Source: Anthoceros angustus (Eukaryota; Streptophyta; Anthocerotopsida; Anthocerotales; Anthocerotaceae). Taken from it: a stretch of 64,000 bases of DNA. The stretch is from NCBI GenBank assembly GCA_010909165.1, contig MU008168.1, forward strand, positions 1,488,001-1,552,000, read 5' to 3'. A model generated the notes under the pieces. That model worked only from the letters and a program-made list of their open reading frames with translations, was not told the origin of the DNA and made no database searches. Within the stretch, counting starts at the first letter, position 1. Each line of letters begins with the position of its first letter. This document shows positions 44,780 to 55,663 of the stretch, one piece after another. The translations under genes and the position numbers were made by a program.

Positions 44780-46960
44780 ACCCAGATATCAGGGCATTCC
44801 ATGTCACCACATCCTTTGTGTTCATGCTGTCAAAAACCTGGCGTGCATCTTCCAGTTCACCACATTTTGCATACATGTCCACCAGGCAGGTGCCCAACAC
44901 ATTATCCAGCAGTCCTCTTTCCACAATCAGAGTGCAGCTGCCTGCCCTTCTGTAAGGCACCAGTGCTTGCACAGGCCTTCAGAAGGCAAGCAAAAGTAAC
45001 ATCGTCAGCCAAAAGTAGACCCGCGTCCTCCATTTGTCCATACAGAACAAGCGCTCCTGTCCTTGCTGTGCATACCCAGCATCAGGCGTTCCACACCACA
45101 TCCTTTGCATGCTGTCAAAAACCTGGCGTGCATTTCCAGTTCACCACAGCAGGCATTCCATGTCACCACATCCTTTGGCATGCTGTCAAAAACCCGGCGT
45201 GCATTTGCCAGTTCACCACATTTTGCATAACCAGATAAGAGTGCATTCCATGTCACTACATCCTTCATGGCCAGGCCTTCAAAAACCTCTCGTGCACATT
45301 CCAGTTCGCCACATTTTGCATACATGTCCACCAGGCAGTTGCCCACCAGTACGTTATCAGCAGTCCTCTTCCACAATCAGAGTGCAGCTCCTGCTACCTT
45401 CTCTGTGTTTCAATCCTGTCTACATCGGTCCACCTACCTGCATCTGCATAGGCATTGGCCATGAGCACATATGCAGGCGCATCCTGGGGGGCCAGCCTAA
45501 CAATGCTTTCAAAACACCACATCGCCCTCTCTATATCCCCGTGACTTTTGCAGGCATTCAACAAAGACGTCAACCCACAACATCACTTGGCCCTCACATG
45601 ACAATAGCATATTCTCTGCCTCATCTAAATGGCCTGCACGCCCAAGAAGATCAATCATGCATGTAATGCTCAATAGTAGGTTTGATGCCATGCTGTTCAG
45701 CCATGGAATCAAAGTGCTTGCGACCCTCGTGGACCAGTCCTCATGACTGCATGCTACTAGAAGGCAAGTAAAGTAGCCATCAGGCTGAATACCGGCAACT
45801 AACATCTCATCAAACAAGCTAGTGCCTTGACCATCATGCAAAGTACCATACCCAGATATCAGGGCATCCATGTCACCACATCTTTGTGTTCATGCTGTCA
45901 AAAACCTGGCGTGCATCTCCAGTTCACCACATTTTGCATACATGTCCACCAGGCAGGTGCCCAACACATTGTCCAGCAGTCCTCTTTCCACAATCAGAGT
46001 GCAGCTGCCTTCTTCTGTAAGGCACCAGTGCTTGCACAGGCCTTCAGAAGGCAAGCAAAAGTAACATCGTCAGCCAAATCAGGCCCTCCTCCATTTGTCC
46101 ATACAGAACAAGCGCTCTTGGCCAAGTCCTTGCTGTGCATACCCAGCATCAGGCGTTCCATGTCACACATCCTCAGCAGGCGTGCATCCAGTTCACCACA
46201 TTTTGCATACCAGCAATCAGGGCATTCCATGTCACCACATCCTTTGGCCAGCTGTCAAAAACCTGGCGTGCATCTTCCAGTTCGCACATTTTGCATACAT
46301 GTCCACCAGGCAGTTGCCCACCACATGTTATCAGCAGTCCTCTTCCACAATCTGTGAGTGCAGCTGCCTGCCCTTCTGTAAGGCACCAGCTTGCACAGGC
46401 CTTCAGAAGGCAAGCAAAAGTAACATGGTCAGCCAAATCAGGCCCTCCTGCTCCATTTGTCCAGACAAGCGCCTTGCACCCACTGTGCATACCCAGCAAT
46501 CAGGGCATTCCATGTCACCACATCCTTTGTGGCCATGCTGTCAAAAACCTGGCGTGCATCTTTCAGTTCACATTTTGCATACATGTCCACCAGGCAGTTG
46601 CCAACAAACAAGTCAGGAGGAATGCCACTGTGCAACATCGTCAGCCAAAATGCCCCTCCTCCATTTGTCCATACAGAACAAGCGACTCTTGGCCAAGTCC
46701 TTGCTGTGCATACCCAGCGATCAGGACGTTCCATGACACTACATCCTTTGTGTTCATGCTGTCAAAAACCCGGCGTGCATTTTCCAGTTCACCACATTTT
46801 GCATACCAGCAATCAGGCATTCCATGTCACCACATTTTGCATACATGTCCACCAGGCAGTTGCCCACCACATTTTGCATACATGTCCACCAGGCAGTTGC
46901 CCACCAGTACGTTATCTAGCTTTCCTCGTTCCACAATCTGTGAGTGCAGATGTCTGCCCT
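44740..46960 (-). pseudogene. Shredded and expanded PPR-coding tract
   Basis: Repeated fragments of PPR motifs ([28 protein letters not shown]) occur more than ten times in different frames, including a partial E-region copy at about 45400-45870. Compared with the intact paralogs, the copies differ mainly by missing blocks of 2-15 bases rather than substitutions. An intact gene needs about 1.2 kb for this part. Either an internal expansion decayed quickly, or reads were mis-assembled over near-identical motifs. Confidence 0.75.
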
Positions 46961-48203
46961 TCTGTAAGGCACCAGCGATTGCACAGGCCTTCAGAAGGCA
47001 AGCAAAAGTAACGTGGTCAGCCAAACTCAGGCCCTCCTGCTCCATTTGCCCGTAGAGTGCAAGCGCCTCTTGCCCGAAACCTTGCTGTGCATAACCAGCA
47101 ATCAGCGCCGTCCATGTCACCACATCCTTTTTGGGCAACCTTTCAAAAACCTGGCGTGCGTCTTTCAGTTCACCACATCTTGCATACATGTCCACCAGGC
47201 TGGTGCCAAGAAACAAGTCAGGATGAATGCCACTCTGCACCACGTCGCAGTGCACTTTCCTGCCAGATTCCAAGTCAGCGGCCAATGCACAAGCTTGGAG
47301 GGCAGCTACAAAGACGTGAGCATCCGCCTTCATTCCTGACCTACGCATCTCATGGTACAGTTGTACTCCCTCATTAGGTTTCCCATGTTTAGCATGTGCA
47401 GAGATGATGGAAGACCACGTGAAAGCATCTGGTTTGCCTACTCTGGTGAACACATCCATGGCCTCCTCTAGCCTACCTCCACTTGCATACATGCGCAGGA
47501 TATGGTTCCCCATGTATGCCATCGAATCGTACCCAAGTTTGACACTGAGATCATGAACTCGTCGCCCCACAACCAAATTCTTCTTAGCTGTACACAGTTT
47601 CAGCACAGTACAAAACAGAGACTGCGAAATAGCAGTTTCTGTCTGCGCCAGAGATTCCAGGGCTGCAATGGCCTCAGAAAGCTTCCCCTGCTGGCATAAG
47701 ATGCTCACGGTTCTAGGCGTTACCACGCCCATTTCCGATCCTGCACGCCTGCCAGGTTCAGGCCTATCCTGAGAGCTCGGCTTGGAAGGGGGGCCACCGT
47801 GACCAATCTGCATATCCAAGGAAACGAGATGCTCATCAACCCAAGCTGGCTTAAACATGTTGTTTAACCACAGGACCTCGCCGGACCCCTTACGCCGGAA
47901 GTCTGGCGATCGGGAGCTCTTCTTATCTCGTCTGTAATCCCACCACATGGTAGGGTCCAGGAACAATTGTTGCCACAAGTGCTCCTGCTCCTGGCGACGA
48001 CCATCGCTGGAAAACCCGTCCCCACCCACAAATTTTCTCGGAAGTGGAAGTGCTGGGCTCCTTACACTGCTGCACCTGGAGGCTTGGTTGTTTGCCAGGG
48101 GTTGACTCCCTGAGGTGAGGTGAGCGGGAGCTCCTCGTAGAATCCCTGTACACACACCAATTTGTTGGGTCCACAACGGGTCCGGTTGCCATACTGTGGC
48201 CAT
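46827..48203 (-). pseudogene. PPR-DYW N-terminal half of the disrupted locus
   Basis: The 458-codon frame starts MATVWQPDPLWTQQIGV and keeps the W/PDF-type motif (LDPTMWWDYRRDKKSSRSPD) and about nine PPR motifs, then leaves frame after [10 protein letters not shown]. It matches the two intact paralogs closely. With the segment 43898-44779 it is one gene of about 4.3 kb instead of 2.4 kb. As written it would give a PPR-only protein without a DYW domain. Confidence 0.8.
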
Positions 48204-48573
48204 CGTTCAGGGACCACTGTCGCAAGATACACTCACAACAGACCATCGCAGCAGGATGCCTGAGTACTGCGCATGATCATGCCACCCTGAAGGATAGTGC
48301 ACAAGGTTTTTCACGTATTGAGCACAGAGAAAACAATGCGGCATGGCGTCGGAGTTAACACAAACTGGTGTGTCCAAGCATGGATAGTACTCTACTGATC
48401 GAATCAGTCGAAAGTGTCTTCAGTCCAGAAAAATAGAGATTCTTTCGATTCTGATTGTCTCTGTTGTGTCTTTCGTTCTGAACGTCTCCGTTGTGTTGAG
48501 ACGTGAATCACCGTTAGCAATCCACGTCCATGTCTCAATTTGGACAGGGATGAAGCTATTCACCAAATTTTTC
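48204..48573. other. Intergenic between PPR copies
   Basis: A short direct repeat (attctgattgtctctgttgtgtctttcgttctgaacgtctccgttgtgttgag, with gtctc-gttgtgt recurring) lies at about 48436-48500. No gene is seen. Confidence 0.5.
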
Positions 48574-50967
48574 TCACGGTCGACCCTTACAACTGCAACA
48601 ACCATTTGCGAATCGATGTACACGGTACCCATCCCTTACAACGATGCCTCTCTGTTCAAGCTTTGACATGATTTCCGTGGAACTGTGGCAGTCACTGCAC
48701 ATGCGTAGATTCTTCGTTACCACCAGAGGTGTCCCACTCGGAGTGTTCAACAGACCAAACGCCAAAGCTAGCTTCTCAGCATGCCCACAAAGCGCATCTT
48801 CCTTTTTCATCTCACCCAGTGGGTTCAACACCAACTTTGTGTGAGGCACGTGGCCTCCTTCCTGCTTCAGACGCGCATTCGTGCTCTCTACCTTAAGCAA
48901 AATATCCTCTCTCCTTTCTCCCACCAGAAATCTATGTACCTGCTTGTTCACCTCAATGCTCGCCACTGCTGGTTTCTTGAAAGCTCCTGCTACCCTTCTC
49001 TGTCTTTCAATCCTGTCTACATCGGCCCACCTACCTGCATCTGCGTATGCCTTGGCCATGAGCACATATGCAGGTGCCGCATCCTGGAGGTCCAGTCTAA
49101 CAATCCTTTCAAAACACCACATAGCCCTCTCTATATCCCCGTGGCTTTGGCAGGCATTCAACAAAGTCGTCAATCCCACAACATCACTTTGGCCCTCACA
49201 TAACAATAGCATCTGCTCAGCCTCATCTAAATGGCCTGCTCTCCCAAGGAGATCAATCATGCAGGTGTAATGCTCAATAGTAGGTTTGATGCCATGCTGT
49301 TCAGCCATGGAATCAAAGTACTTGCGACCCTCGTGGACTAGTCCCTCATGACTGCATGCTACTAGAAGGCAGGTAAAAGAAGCAACATCAGGCTGAATAC
49401 CCGCAACTAACATCTCCTCGAACAAAGCTGCTGCTCTCTGGCCATCATCACAGGCACCATACCCAGATATCAGGGCATTCCATGTCACCACATTCTTGGT
49501 GTTCATACTGTCAAAAACCTGGCGTGCACCCTCCAGTTCACCACATTTCGCATACATGTCCACCAGGCAGGTGCCCAACACTACGTTATCCAGCAGTCCT
49601 CTTTCCACAATCTGTGAGTGCAGCTGCCTGCCCTTCTGTAAGGCACCAGTGCTTCCACAGGCCTTCAGAAGGCAAGCAAACGTAACATCATCAGCCAAAA
49701 TGAGGCCCACCTCCTCCATTTGTCCGTACAGAACAAGCGCGTCATGGCCAAGTCCTTGCTGAGCATACCCAGCAATCAGGACATTCCATGTCACCACATC
49801 CTTTGTGGCCATGCTGTCAAAAATCTGGCGTGCATCTTTCAGTTTACCACATTTTGCATACCCGTCTACCAGGGCATTCCATGTCACCACATTCTTTGTG
49901 GCCATGCTGTCAAAAACCTGGCGTGCATCTTCCAGTTCACCACATTTTGCATACATGTCGACCAGGCTGGTGCCAACAAACAAGTCAGTAGGAATGCCAC
50001 TCTGCACCACATCGCAGTGCACTTTCCTGCCAGATTCCAAGTCAGCGGCAAATGCACAAGCTTGAAGGGCAGCTACAAAGACGTGAGCATCCGCCTTCAC
50101 ACCTGACCTACGCATCTCATGGTACAGCTGTACTGCCTCATCAGCTTTTCCGTGTTTCGCATGTGCAGAAATGATGGAAGCCCACGTGAAAACATCCGGT
50201 TTGCCTACCCTGGTGAACACATCCATGGCCTCCTCTAGCCTACCTCCACTTGCATACATGCGCAGGATATGGTTCCCCAAGTATGCAATCGACTCATACC
50301 CAAGTTTGACACAAAGATCATGAACTCGTCGCCCCACAACCAAATCCTTCTTAGCTGTACACAGTTTCAGCACAGAGCAAAACAGAGAGTGCGGAAAAGC
50401 AGAGTCTGTCTGCGCCAGCGATTCCAGGGCTGCAACGGCATCAGAAAGCTTCCCCTGCTCACACAACATGCTCACCGTTCCAGCCGTCACCACGCCCATC
50501 TCCGATCCTGCACGTCTACCAGGTTCAGGCTTATCCCGAGAGCTCGATTCCGAATGACAGGCACCGAGACCCATCTGCATATCCAAGAAAACGAGCTGCT
50601 CATCAACCCAAGCTGGCTTACACATGTTGTTTAACCACAGGACCTCGCCGGACCCCTTCCGCCGGAAGTCGGGCGAACGGGAGCTCTTCTTATCTCGTCT
50701 GTTGTCCCACCACATGGTAGGGTCCAAAAAAAACTGCTGCCACAGGTGCTCCTGCTCCTGGTAACGACCATCGCTGGAAAACCCGTCCCCACCCACAATT
50801 TTTCTCGGGAGTGGAGGTGCTGGGCTACTTACCCTGCTGCACCTGGAGGCTTTGTTTGCCAGGGCTTGACTCCCTAACGTGAGCTGAGCGGGAGCTTCTC
50901 GTAGAATCCCTGTACACACACCAATTTGTTGGGTCCACAACAGGTCCGGTTGCGACCCTGTGGCCAT
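48574..50967 (-). CDS. PPR-E-DYW protein with KP/GRP-type DYW domain, second intact copy
   Basis: This 797-residue, intronless protein begins MATGSQPDLLWTQQIGV and shares layout with 41092-43476: W/PDF-like motif (FFLDPTMWWDNRRDK, SPDFRRKGSGEVLWL), PLS-type PPR motifs including VVTWNALVDGYAKCGKL, the E region, then a DYW-like domain with FKKPAVASIEV, HAEK, CSDCH and a GRP end. The paralogs differ within the PPR tract, which would change RNA target choice by the PPR code. Its start lies 359 bp from the divergent gene at 51327. Family knowledge gives organellar RNA editing; the direction (U-to-C) is an inference from the variant. Confidence 0.9.
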   Translation of the reverse strand: MATGSQPDLLWTQQIGVCTGILREAPAQLTLGSQALANKASRCSRVSSPAPPLPRKIVGGDGFSSDGRYQEQEHLWQQFFLDPTMWWDNRRDKKSSRSPDFRRKGSGEVLWLNNMCKPAWVDEQLVFLDMQMGLGACHSESSSRDKPEPGRRAGSEMGVVTAGTVSMLCEQGKLSDAVAALESLAQTDSAFPHSLFCSVLKLCTAKKDLVVGRRVHDLCVKLGYESIAYLGNHILRMYASGGRLEEAMDVFTRVGKPDVFTWASIISAHAKHGKADEAVQLYHEMRRSGVKADAHVFVAALQACAFAADLESGRKVHCDVVQSGIPTDLFVGTSLVDMYAKCGELEDARQVFDSMATKNVVTWNALVDGYAKCGKLKDARQIFDSMATKDVVTWNVLIAGYAQQGLGHDALVLYGQMEEVGLILADDVTFACLLKACGSTGALQKGRQLHSQIVERGLLDNVVLGTCLVDMYAKCGELEGARQVFDSMNTKNVVTWNALISGYGACDDGQRAAALFEEMLVAGIQPDVASFTCLLVACSHEGLVHEGRKYFDSMAEQHGIKPTIEHYTCMIDLLGRAGHLDEAEQMLLLCEGQSDVVGLTTLLNACQSHGDIERAMWCFERIVRLDLQDAAPAYVLMAKAYADAGRWADVDRIERQRRVAGAFKKPAVASIEVNKQVHRFLVGERREDILLKVESTNARLKQEGGHVPHTKLVLNPLGEMKKEDALCGHAEKLALAFGLLNTPSGTPLVVTKNLRMCSDCHSSTEIMSKLEQRGIVVRDGYRVHRFANGCCSCKGRP

Positions 50968-51326
50968 CGTTCAGGTTACCGCTGTTGGAAGATGAGAAGA
51001 TGGATGCCCAAGTACTCTGCATGACCACACCAAGCACAAGGATACAAGACCTGGTGGCATCCAGATTCTGGACGGTGAAGTGGCAATTTGCAATGACGTG
51101 ATGGCATCGGTACCCCCACATCCGCTTTCACGTTCACGGCGGCATGTCATCGGATTATTACTGTATGTTGTTGAGATAGACATGGCTCGAAGCAGGATTA
51201 CGCCGGGCAGTTCTTCTCACGACCTGATTGGCACAGCAGGAGTCCGAGTCCTGTGGAGCGGGGATGGCGCAAATGCGATGCCGGGCGAGCAGGTGGTGAC
51301 GCACAGCGGGCGCCCACCCCGGGACC
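50968..51326. promoter_or_regulatory. Shared region between divergent PPR genes
   Basis: The 359 bp between the starts of 48574-50967 (minus) and 51327-53519 (plus) must hold both 5' leaders and probably both promoters. I see no clear TATA box at a fixed spacing. The layout suggests a bidirectional promoter but does not prove it. Confidence 0.45.
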
Positions 51327-53519
51327 ATGGCGTTCTCGCAGCATGTGGTGAACTGCATTCCCGGCAGGGCAGCGTCGCTGGGAGCTCTGCGTGCTGCAGC
51401 GCAATCCGGCGGAGGAGATGGAGCGGGCGGGGAGGACGGGAGCGCGGGGTCCTCGGGCCGGGCCCTGCCCTTCCGGGTGGCTGCCGGAGCTGCCAGGCGA
51501 GCCGCTGTGGCTTCGGATCGATGGAGGCCGGCGCAGGGAGCGGATGTGCAGGGGAGGAAGCCTACCACGGTGGAGAGGTGGTCGCCGTCGGGGGCCGGGG
51601 GCGGGGCCAGGTTTGTGGATGAGGATCTGGTGACGGAGATTCTGGAAAGGTTGAAGGGGGTGGAATGGAGCGAGGAAGGCGTGACCGCGGCTCTGCAGGG
51701 CTGGGAGAAGCCGCTGAGCTCCAGAACCCTGGTTGCGCTGCTCAAGGCCCTGCAGGGATGGGAGCTCTCGCAGGCCTTCTTCAACTGGGCCAAGAGGCAG
51801 AGTTTTTGTGAGATCAGCGTGTACACGTACAACATCCTGCTGAGGAATCTGCGGCAGAGCCAGCAGTTGCAGCTTTCGGAGGGGTTGATAGAGGAGATGC
51901 TGGCCAACGGGGTGAGGCCTGACAACTTCACCTACAGTACGATCATCAGCTGTGCGAGAGTGAGCGGGGATTTGGATCGTGCCATCAGCTGGTACCAGAA
52001 GATGTATGAAGCCGATTGTGTGCCCGATGAGATCACGCACAGCACCATGATCGATGTGTTCGGCAGGCAGGGCCGGCTGAGCGAGGCCATTGATATTTAT
52101 GAAGGGCTGAAGTCGACAGGGTGGAAGCCTGATAGGGTGACTTACGGCGTGGTGGTAGGTACGCTGGCTAGGGCGGGGAGAGGGTTCGAGGCCTTGACGG
52201 TGTATGAAGAGATGGCGAGTCAGGGCATCGAGCCGTCCATAAGGCTGCAGAATTACATGGTGAGGGTGATGGTGAAGATAGGGCGGCTTGCTCAAGCTAA
52301 AGAAGCTTTTGAGAAGCTGTTGGAATGTGGGTATCCCCCCTCGGAGATGACCTTGAGTTCCCTGATTGATGCATATGGCAAAGCTCAAGAGTATGGGGAA
52401 GCTTTCAAGCTGTATGATAGAGCTAGGGCAGAGGGCTGGCCTATCGACATGGTTATTTATCAGTGTCTGATCAAGCACTGTGCGGACGGGTTTTTCGTTG
52501 CTGAAGGGACCAAGGTCTACACCGATATGATGGCTGCGTTTCAGCCTACGTCTTGGACTTACAAGACCATGGTGAATTTGTATGCCAAGACGAACAGGAT
52601 GCAGGAGGCTATGGATGTGTTTGATCAACTTGTGGAAGCCGGAAATCAGCCAGATATTGTCTCTTATACGCTGCTCATACAAGGGTACGGCAATATAGGT
52701 GATCATCAGAGAATGGAGCAGGTGTTCCTGCAGGCCTTGGGCAAAGGTCTTGAATTTGATGAGAGATTCGTTGGGTCTGTGCTCTCCGTTCTTGGTGCCT
52801 CTCAAACGGATGAGCAGCGGGCCACATTGTTGAGGATTTTGGAGAAAAGTGACTCCACAATGCACGGCATTGTGCAGAAGCTGGTTGCCGACCAAGTGGG
52901 ATCAGAAGAGCTGCAGGAAGCCATCCAAGCATTGACTTCTCGCTACTCACAAGCGGCCCAACAGCGTTACATCAATTCGTTGACAGACCTATGTCGACGG
53001 ATGAAGTTTGATGACAGGGGACGCCAGTTGATCTCATCTGCAATCTCCTCTGGTGTGTACCCTGGCGTTCAAGTAAGGTTTTTCTCGCTTTGGAGCTTAA
53101 AGTTAGCAGCATTGTCAGTAGCTGCGGCGCAGTATACGTTGGAGTGGTGGATAGACACTCTGCAGACGGCATTTTCAGATGGAACTCACCTTCCAAGCAA
53201 ATTCAAAATTGAGCTACTTGCTGCGAAAATGGAGAAGACTGCTCAGTTGGAAGGCACAACGCTACACGCAGAAAAACTAGAACTTATAAGGTCAGTTTTG
53301 AAGGAGTATAAAGCCCCTTTCGAGGAGGGCAGCGGGGATGGAATATGGTTTGAGACAACTCTAGACGACGTCCGACCGTGGCTCTGGTTCCGAGAGCCAG
53401 CTTCAGAGCCCGGTATGGAAATTGAGATTGCCACAGCACCAGTTAGCGACAGACCGTCCACAGAATCCGAAGGAGTGGTGACAGACTCTGTTGAGAAGGT
53501 TCCCGCAGAACTCAGCTGA
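51327..53519 (+). CDS. P-class PPR protein with SMR-like C-terminus
   Basis: A 730-residue intronless protein. The N-terminus (MAFSQHVVNCIPGRAASLG and an Ala/Arg/Ser-rich stretch to about 80) looks like a plastid targeting peptide. From about residue 165 run about nine P-type PPR motifs of near 35 residues (YTYNILLRNLRQ, DNFTYSTIISCARVSGD, ITHSTMIDVFGRQGRLSEAI, TYKTMVNLYAKTNRMQEAM). Residues from about 590 (LSVAAAQYTLEWWIDTL, then LPSKFKIELLAAKMEK, SVLKEYKAPFEEG and GIWFETTLDDVRPWL) resemble the SMR region of plant PPR-SMR proteins such as ATP4/SVR7. Those act in chloroplast RNA stability and translation. The usual glycine-rich TGxGxHS core is changed (AAKMEKTAQ), so nuclease activity is doubtful. 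The start is the first Met in frame. Confidence 0.85.
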   Translation: MAFSQHVVNCIPGRAASLGALRAAAQSGGGDGAGGEDGSAGSSGRALPFRVAAGAARRAAVASDRWRPAQGADVQGRKPTTVERWSPSGAGGGARFVDEDLVTEILERLKGVEWSEEGVTAALQGWEKPLSSRTLVALLKALQGWELSQAFFNWAKRQSFCEISVYTYNILLRNLRQSQQLQLSEGLIEEMLANGVRPDNFTYSTIISCARVSGDLDRAISWYQKMYEADCVPDEITHSTMIDVFGRQGRLSEAIDIYEGLKSTGWKPDRVTYGVVVGTLARAGRGFEALTVYEEMASQGIEPSIRLQNYMVRVMVKIGRLAQAKEAFEKLLECGYPPSEMTLSSLIDAYGKAQEYGEAFKLYDRARAEGWPIDMVIYQCLIKHCADGFFVAEGTKVYTDMMAAFQPTSWTYKTMVNLYAKTNRMQEAMDVFDQLVEAGNQPDIVSYTLLIQGYGNIGDHQRMEQVFLQALGKGLEFDERFVGSVLSVLGASQTDEQRATLLRILEKSDSTMHGIVQKLVADQVGSEELQEAIQALTSRYSQAAQQRYINSLTDLCRRMKFDDRGRQLISSAISSGVYPGVQVRFFSLWSLKLAALSVAAAQYTLEWWIDTLQTAFSDGTHLPSKFKIELLAAKMEKTAQLEGTTLHAEKLELIRSVLKEYKAPFEEGSGDGIWFETTLDDVRPWLWFREPASEPGMEIEIATAPVSDRPSTESEGVVTDSVEKVPAELS

Positions 53520-53938
53520 AGCAGCAGGTTCAAGTTCTGGGGCCAAAGAAAGGCTGTGCTGGGATGGCCGTAAAGGGAATGTAAATCACGTACTTCAGCA
53601 GGAACAAGCCTCCCTTGGTGTCAAGCTTGTGGGATTGTTTTCATATCTCTGAGGGCAACCGGCGACACCTTGTTGTCGAAACTTTTCCTACATGCATGGT
53701 GGTTGGACGCTCAAGTCTGCCGTGCTTCATGAAGCCTTTGCAATTTGGACCTAGTCGGTGAAGGTCGCAACTACAAACAGGACCATAGCCACGATTGCAG
53801 ATCATCCAACCCGTGTGCGTCAATGTGGTAGTGCAGCATACTGTTGTCTTGAGCAAAATTTTGGAGTACGATATCAGGGGTATCGGAGGTGCCGAGTACG
53901 CCTCCAGGCAGCTTGTTCCAGAGCTTCTCATGTGACCC
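53520..53938. other. Intergenic between convergent genes
   Basis: This holds the probable 3' untranslated ends of the PPR-SMR gene and the peroxiredoxin gene. No further feature is seen. Confidence 0.5.
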
Positions 53939-55663
53939 TCACTTGAGATAGTCCTTCCCTTGTTTCAAGGGTTTGTCTCCAGGTTGCCAACCTGCTGGGC
54001 ACCCTTCTTCGGGATGCTGCTGCACATGTTGAACAGCCTGAACAACACCAAATATGCATTACAAGCGCTGAGATTTCCACACAGCGTTACAGCTGATTTT
54101 TTTTTTTTTCATGGCCGCAAGGAAGCATGATGTTGCTGTACATGCGCAGTGAAAGCTAAACCCATCGAAATTTCCTCACATGCAGTGTCCTGATGGTTTC
54201 GTCCACATTTCTCCCGAAAGAAAGGTTGTTAATGGTTGCATGCTGTATAACACCTTGTTTGTCAATAATAAACAGGCCGCGGAGTGCGACGCCCTGCACG
54301 TTTGCTGATATGGATGAATGGAATGCGCAATGCTGTAAAAGGTCGTTCTTGTCATCCAGAGAATAAGTCGAATTATGTGCTAAAGAAATATCACAATACC
54401 TGATCTGCTATCAACACACCATATCTTCTAGATATGATTTTTGTCAAATCAGAAGCAATAGGGTACTTCAAATCACCCAAGCCACCAGCTTTTCGATCCG
54501 TTTGAACCCAGGCCAGATGAGAAAACTACCAAAAGAGAAAAAATCAGTATAATATGTTAAAAGAAATAAGAAGTTTCACATAATAGTAATCCAACTAGAA
54601 ATTAGAGATATACCACGCTATCAGTGGAAACAGCAATCACTTCTGTATTCAGCTTTTGGAACTCATCGTAACGATCACTGAATTGGGTAATTTCTGATGT
54701 CCAAGAAACATTTGATAAATATCATGCACACATATATTTAATGTATAAGATGAGATAATGAAACACAATATCATGATAGATCCAACATAATATTACCAAC
54801 CTGTGGGACAAACGAATGTGAAGTCTAAAGGATAAAAAAAAAGCACCACAAACTTTTTTCCAAAGTAGGAAGATAATTTAATCTGCACATTGCAAGATTG
54901 ACCTGTCTTTAGAAGTCAAAGAAGAAAATGTTTACAATTTCTTCTAGATGCAATGCTAGAGAGTTAAAATTACAACACATGAGAAAATCTAAATTTCAAG
55001 AGTACCTTAACAAATTCTTGTTCAAAAACAGCTTCAGCCTCAAAATCGGGGGCAATGTGCCCAACTAATGGATCATGAACAGGTGGTTTAGGAGGCGGTT
55101 GAGGTTGATCTCCCTGCAAGCTATCAATAGCATTAGATGGTAAGAACCGACTTGATTGATAACAATTTAGTTCTATAGATTCTTAACTCAAATAGAACAA
55201 GTGTCAAAAAATCATTGGAGCACCACATGACAATGTACTACTTAAGTTTGAGTGCAGCACAAGTTTGAGTCCTAAACCTATTTGCCAAAAACCAAGAAGA
55301 TCCTGAGGTCCATCGGAAACTTACAGCATATATCTTGAAACCCCTTTCATGCATATTGTGATAGAGTAGAGACAACGATTGCCCTTTCCTAGGACAAATG
55401 GTTATCCTTGATTTGTCCCCTCGAGTTTTCCACACCTTTCCAAACCCACAAAACCATCCTGCCAATCTTGATAGCCCACAAGAAGCACCGGAGGAAAGAG
55501 AAGAAGAGGAAATACAACACTCAATCGCTCCTGAAATGGAGGGGGAAGCCAAGACAACATAGCTCGAAGCAAACATAGGAGCCTTTGTGCTACATTTTGC
55601 ACTACACCGGGCTGGGAAGACAAGAGGGGATCCCACTCCATTAGTGGCAACACCAAGGGCCAT
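53939..55663 (-). CDS. 2-Cys peroxiredoxin, chloroplast type
   Basis: The enzyme reduces hydrogen peroxide and alkyl hydroperoxides with thioredoxin-type donors, in plastids in plants. I model seven exons: 55663-55325, 55113-55006, 54882-54801, 54693-54614, 54525-54400, 54293-54180, 54037-53939, all GT-AG and in phase, giving 315 residues. Exon 1 is a Ser/Ala-rich leader of 113 residues ([20 protein letters not shown]) that fits a transit peptide but is longer than usual; it is the least certain exon. The domain starts [16 protein letters not shown]; the peroxidatic Cys is in [14 protein letters not shown] (about 174), the resolving Cys in [11 protein letters not shown] (about 296). GGLG and the C-terminal extension typical of overoxidation-sensitive forms are present, with the YF motif replaced by YLK. 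The last exons align closely to plant BAS1 proteins. Confidence 0.9.

Noticed and set aside
51198-52895. Minus-strand open frame of 565 codons
   Set aside because: It mirrors the PPR-SMR gene on the other strand; the plus strand has clear PPR motifs.
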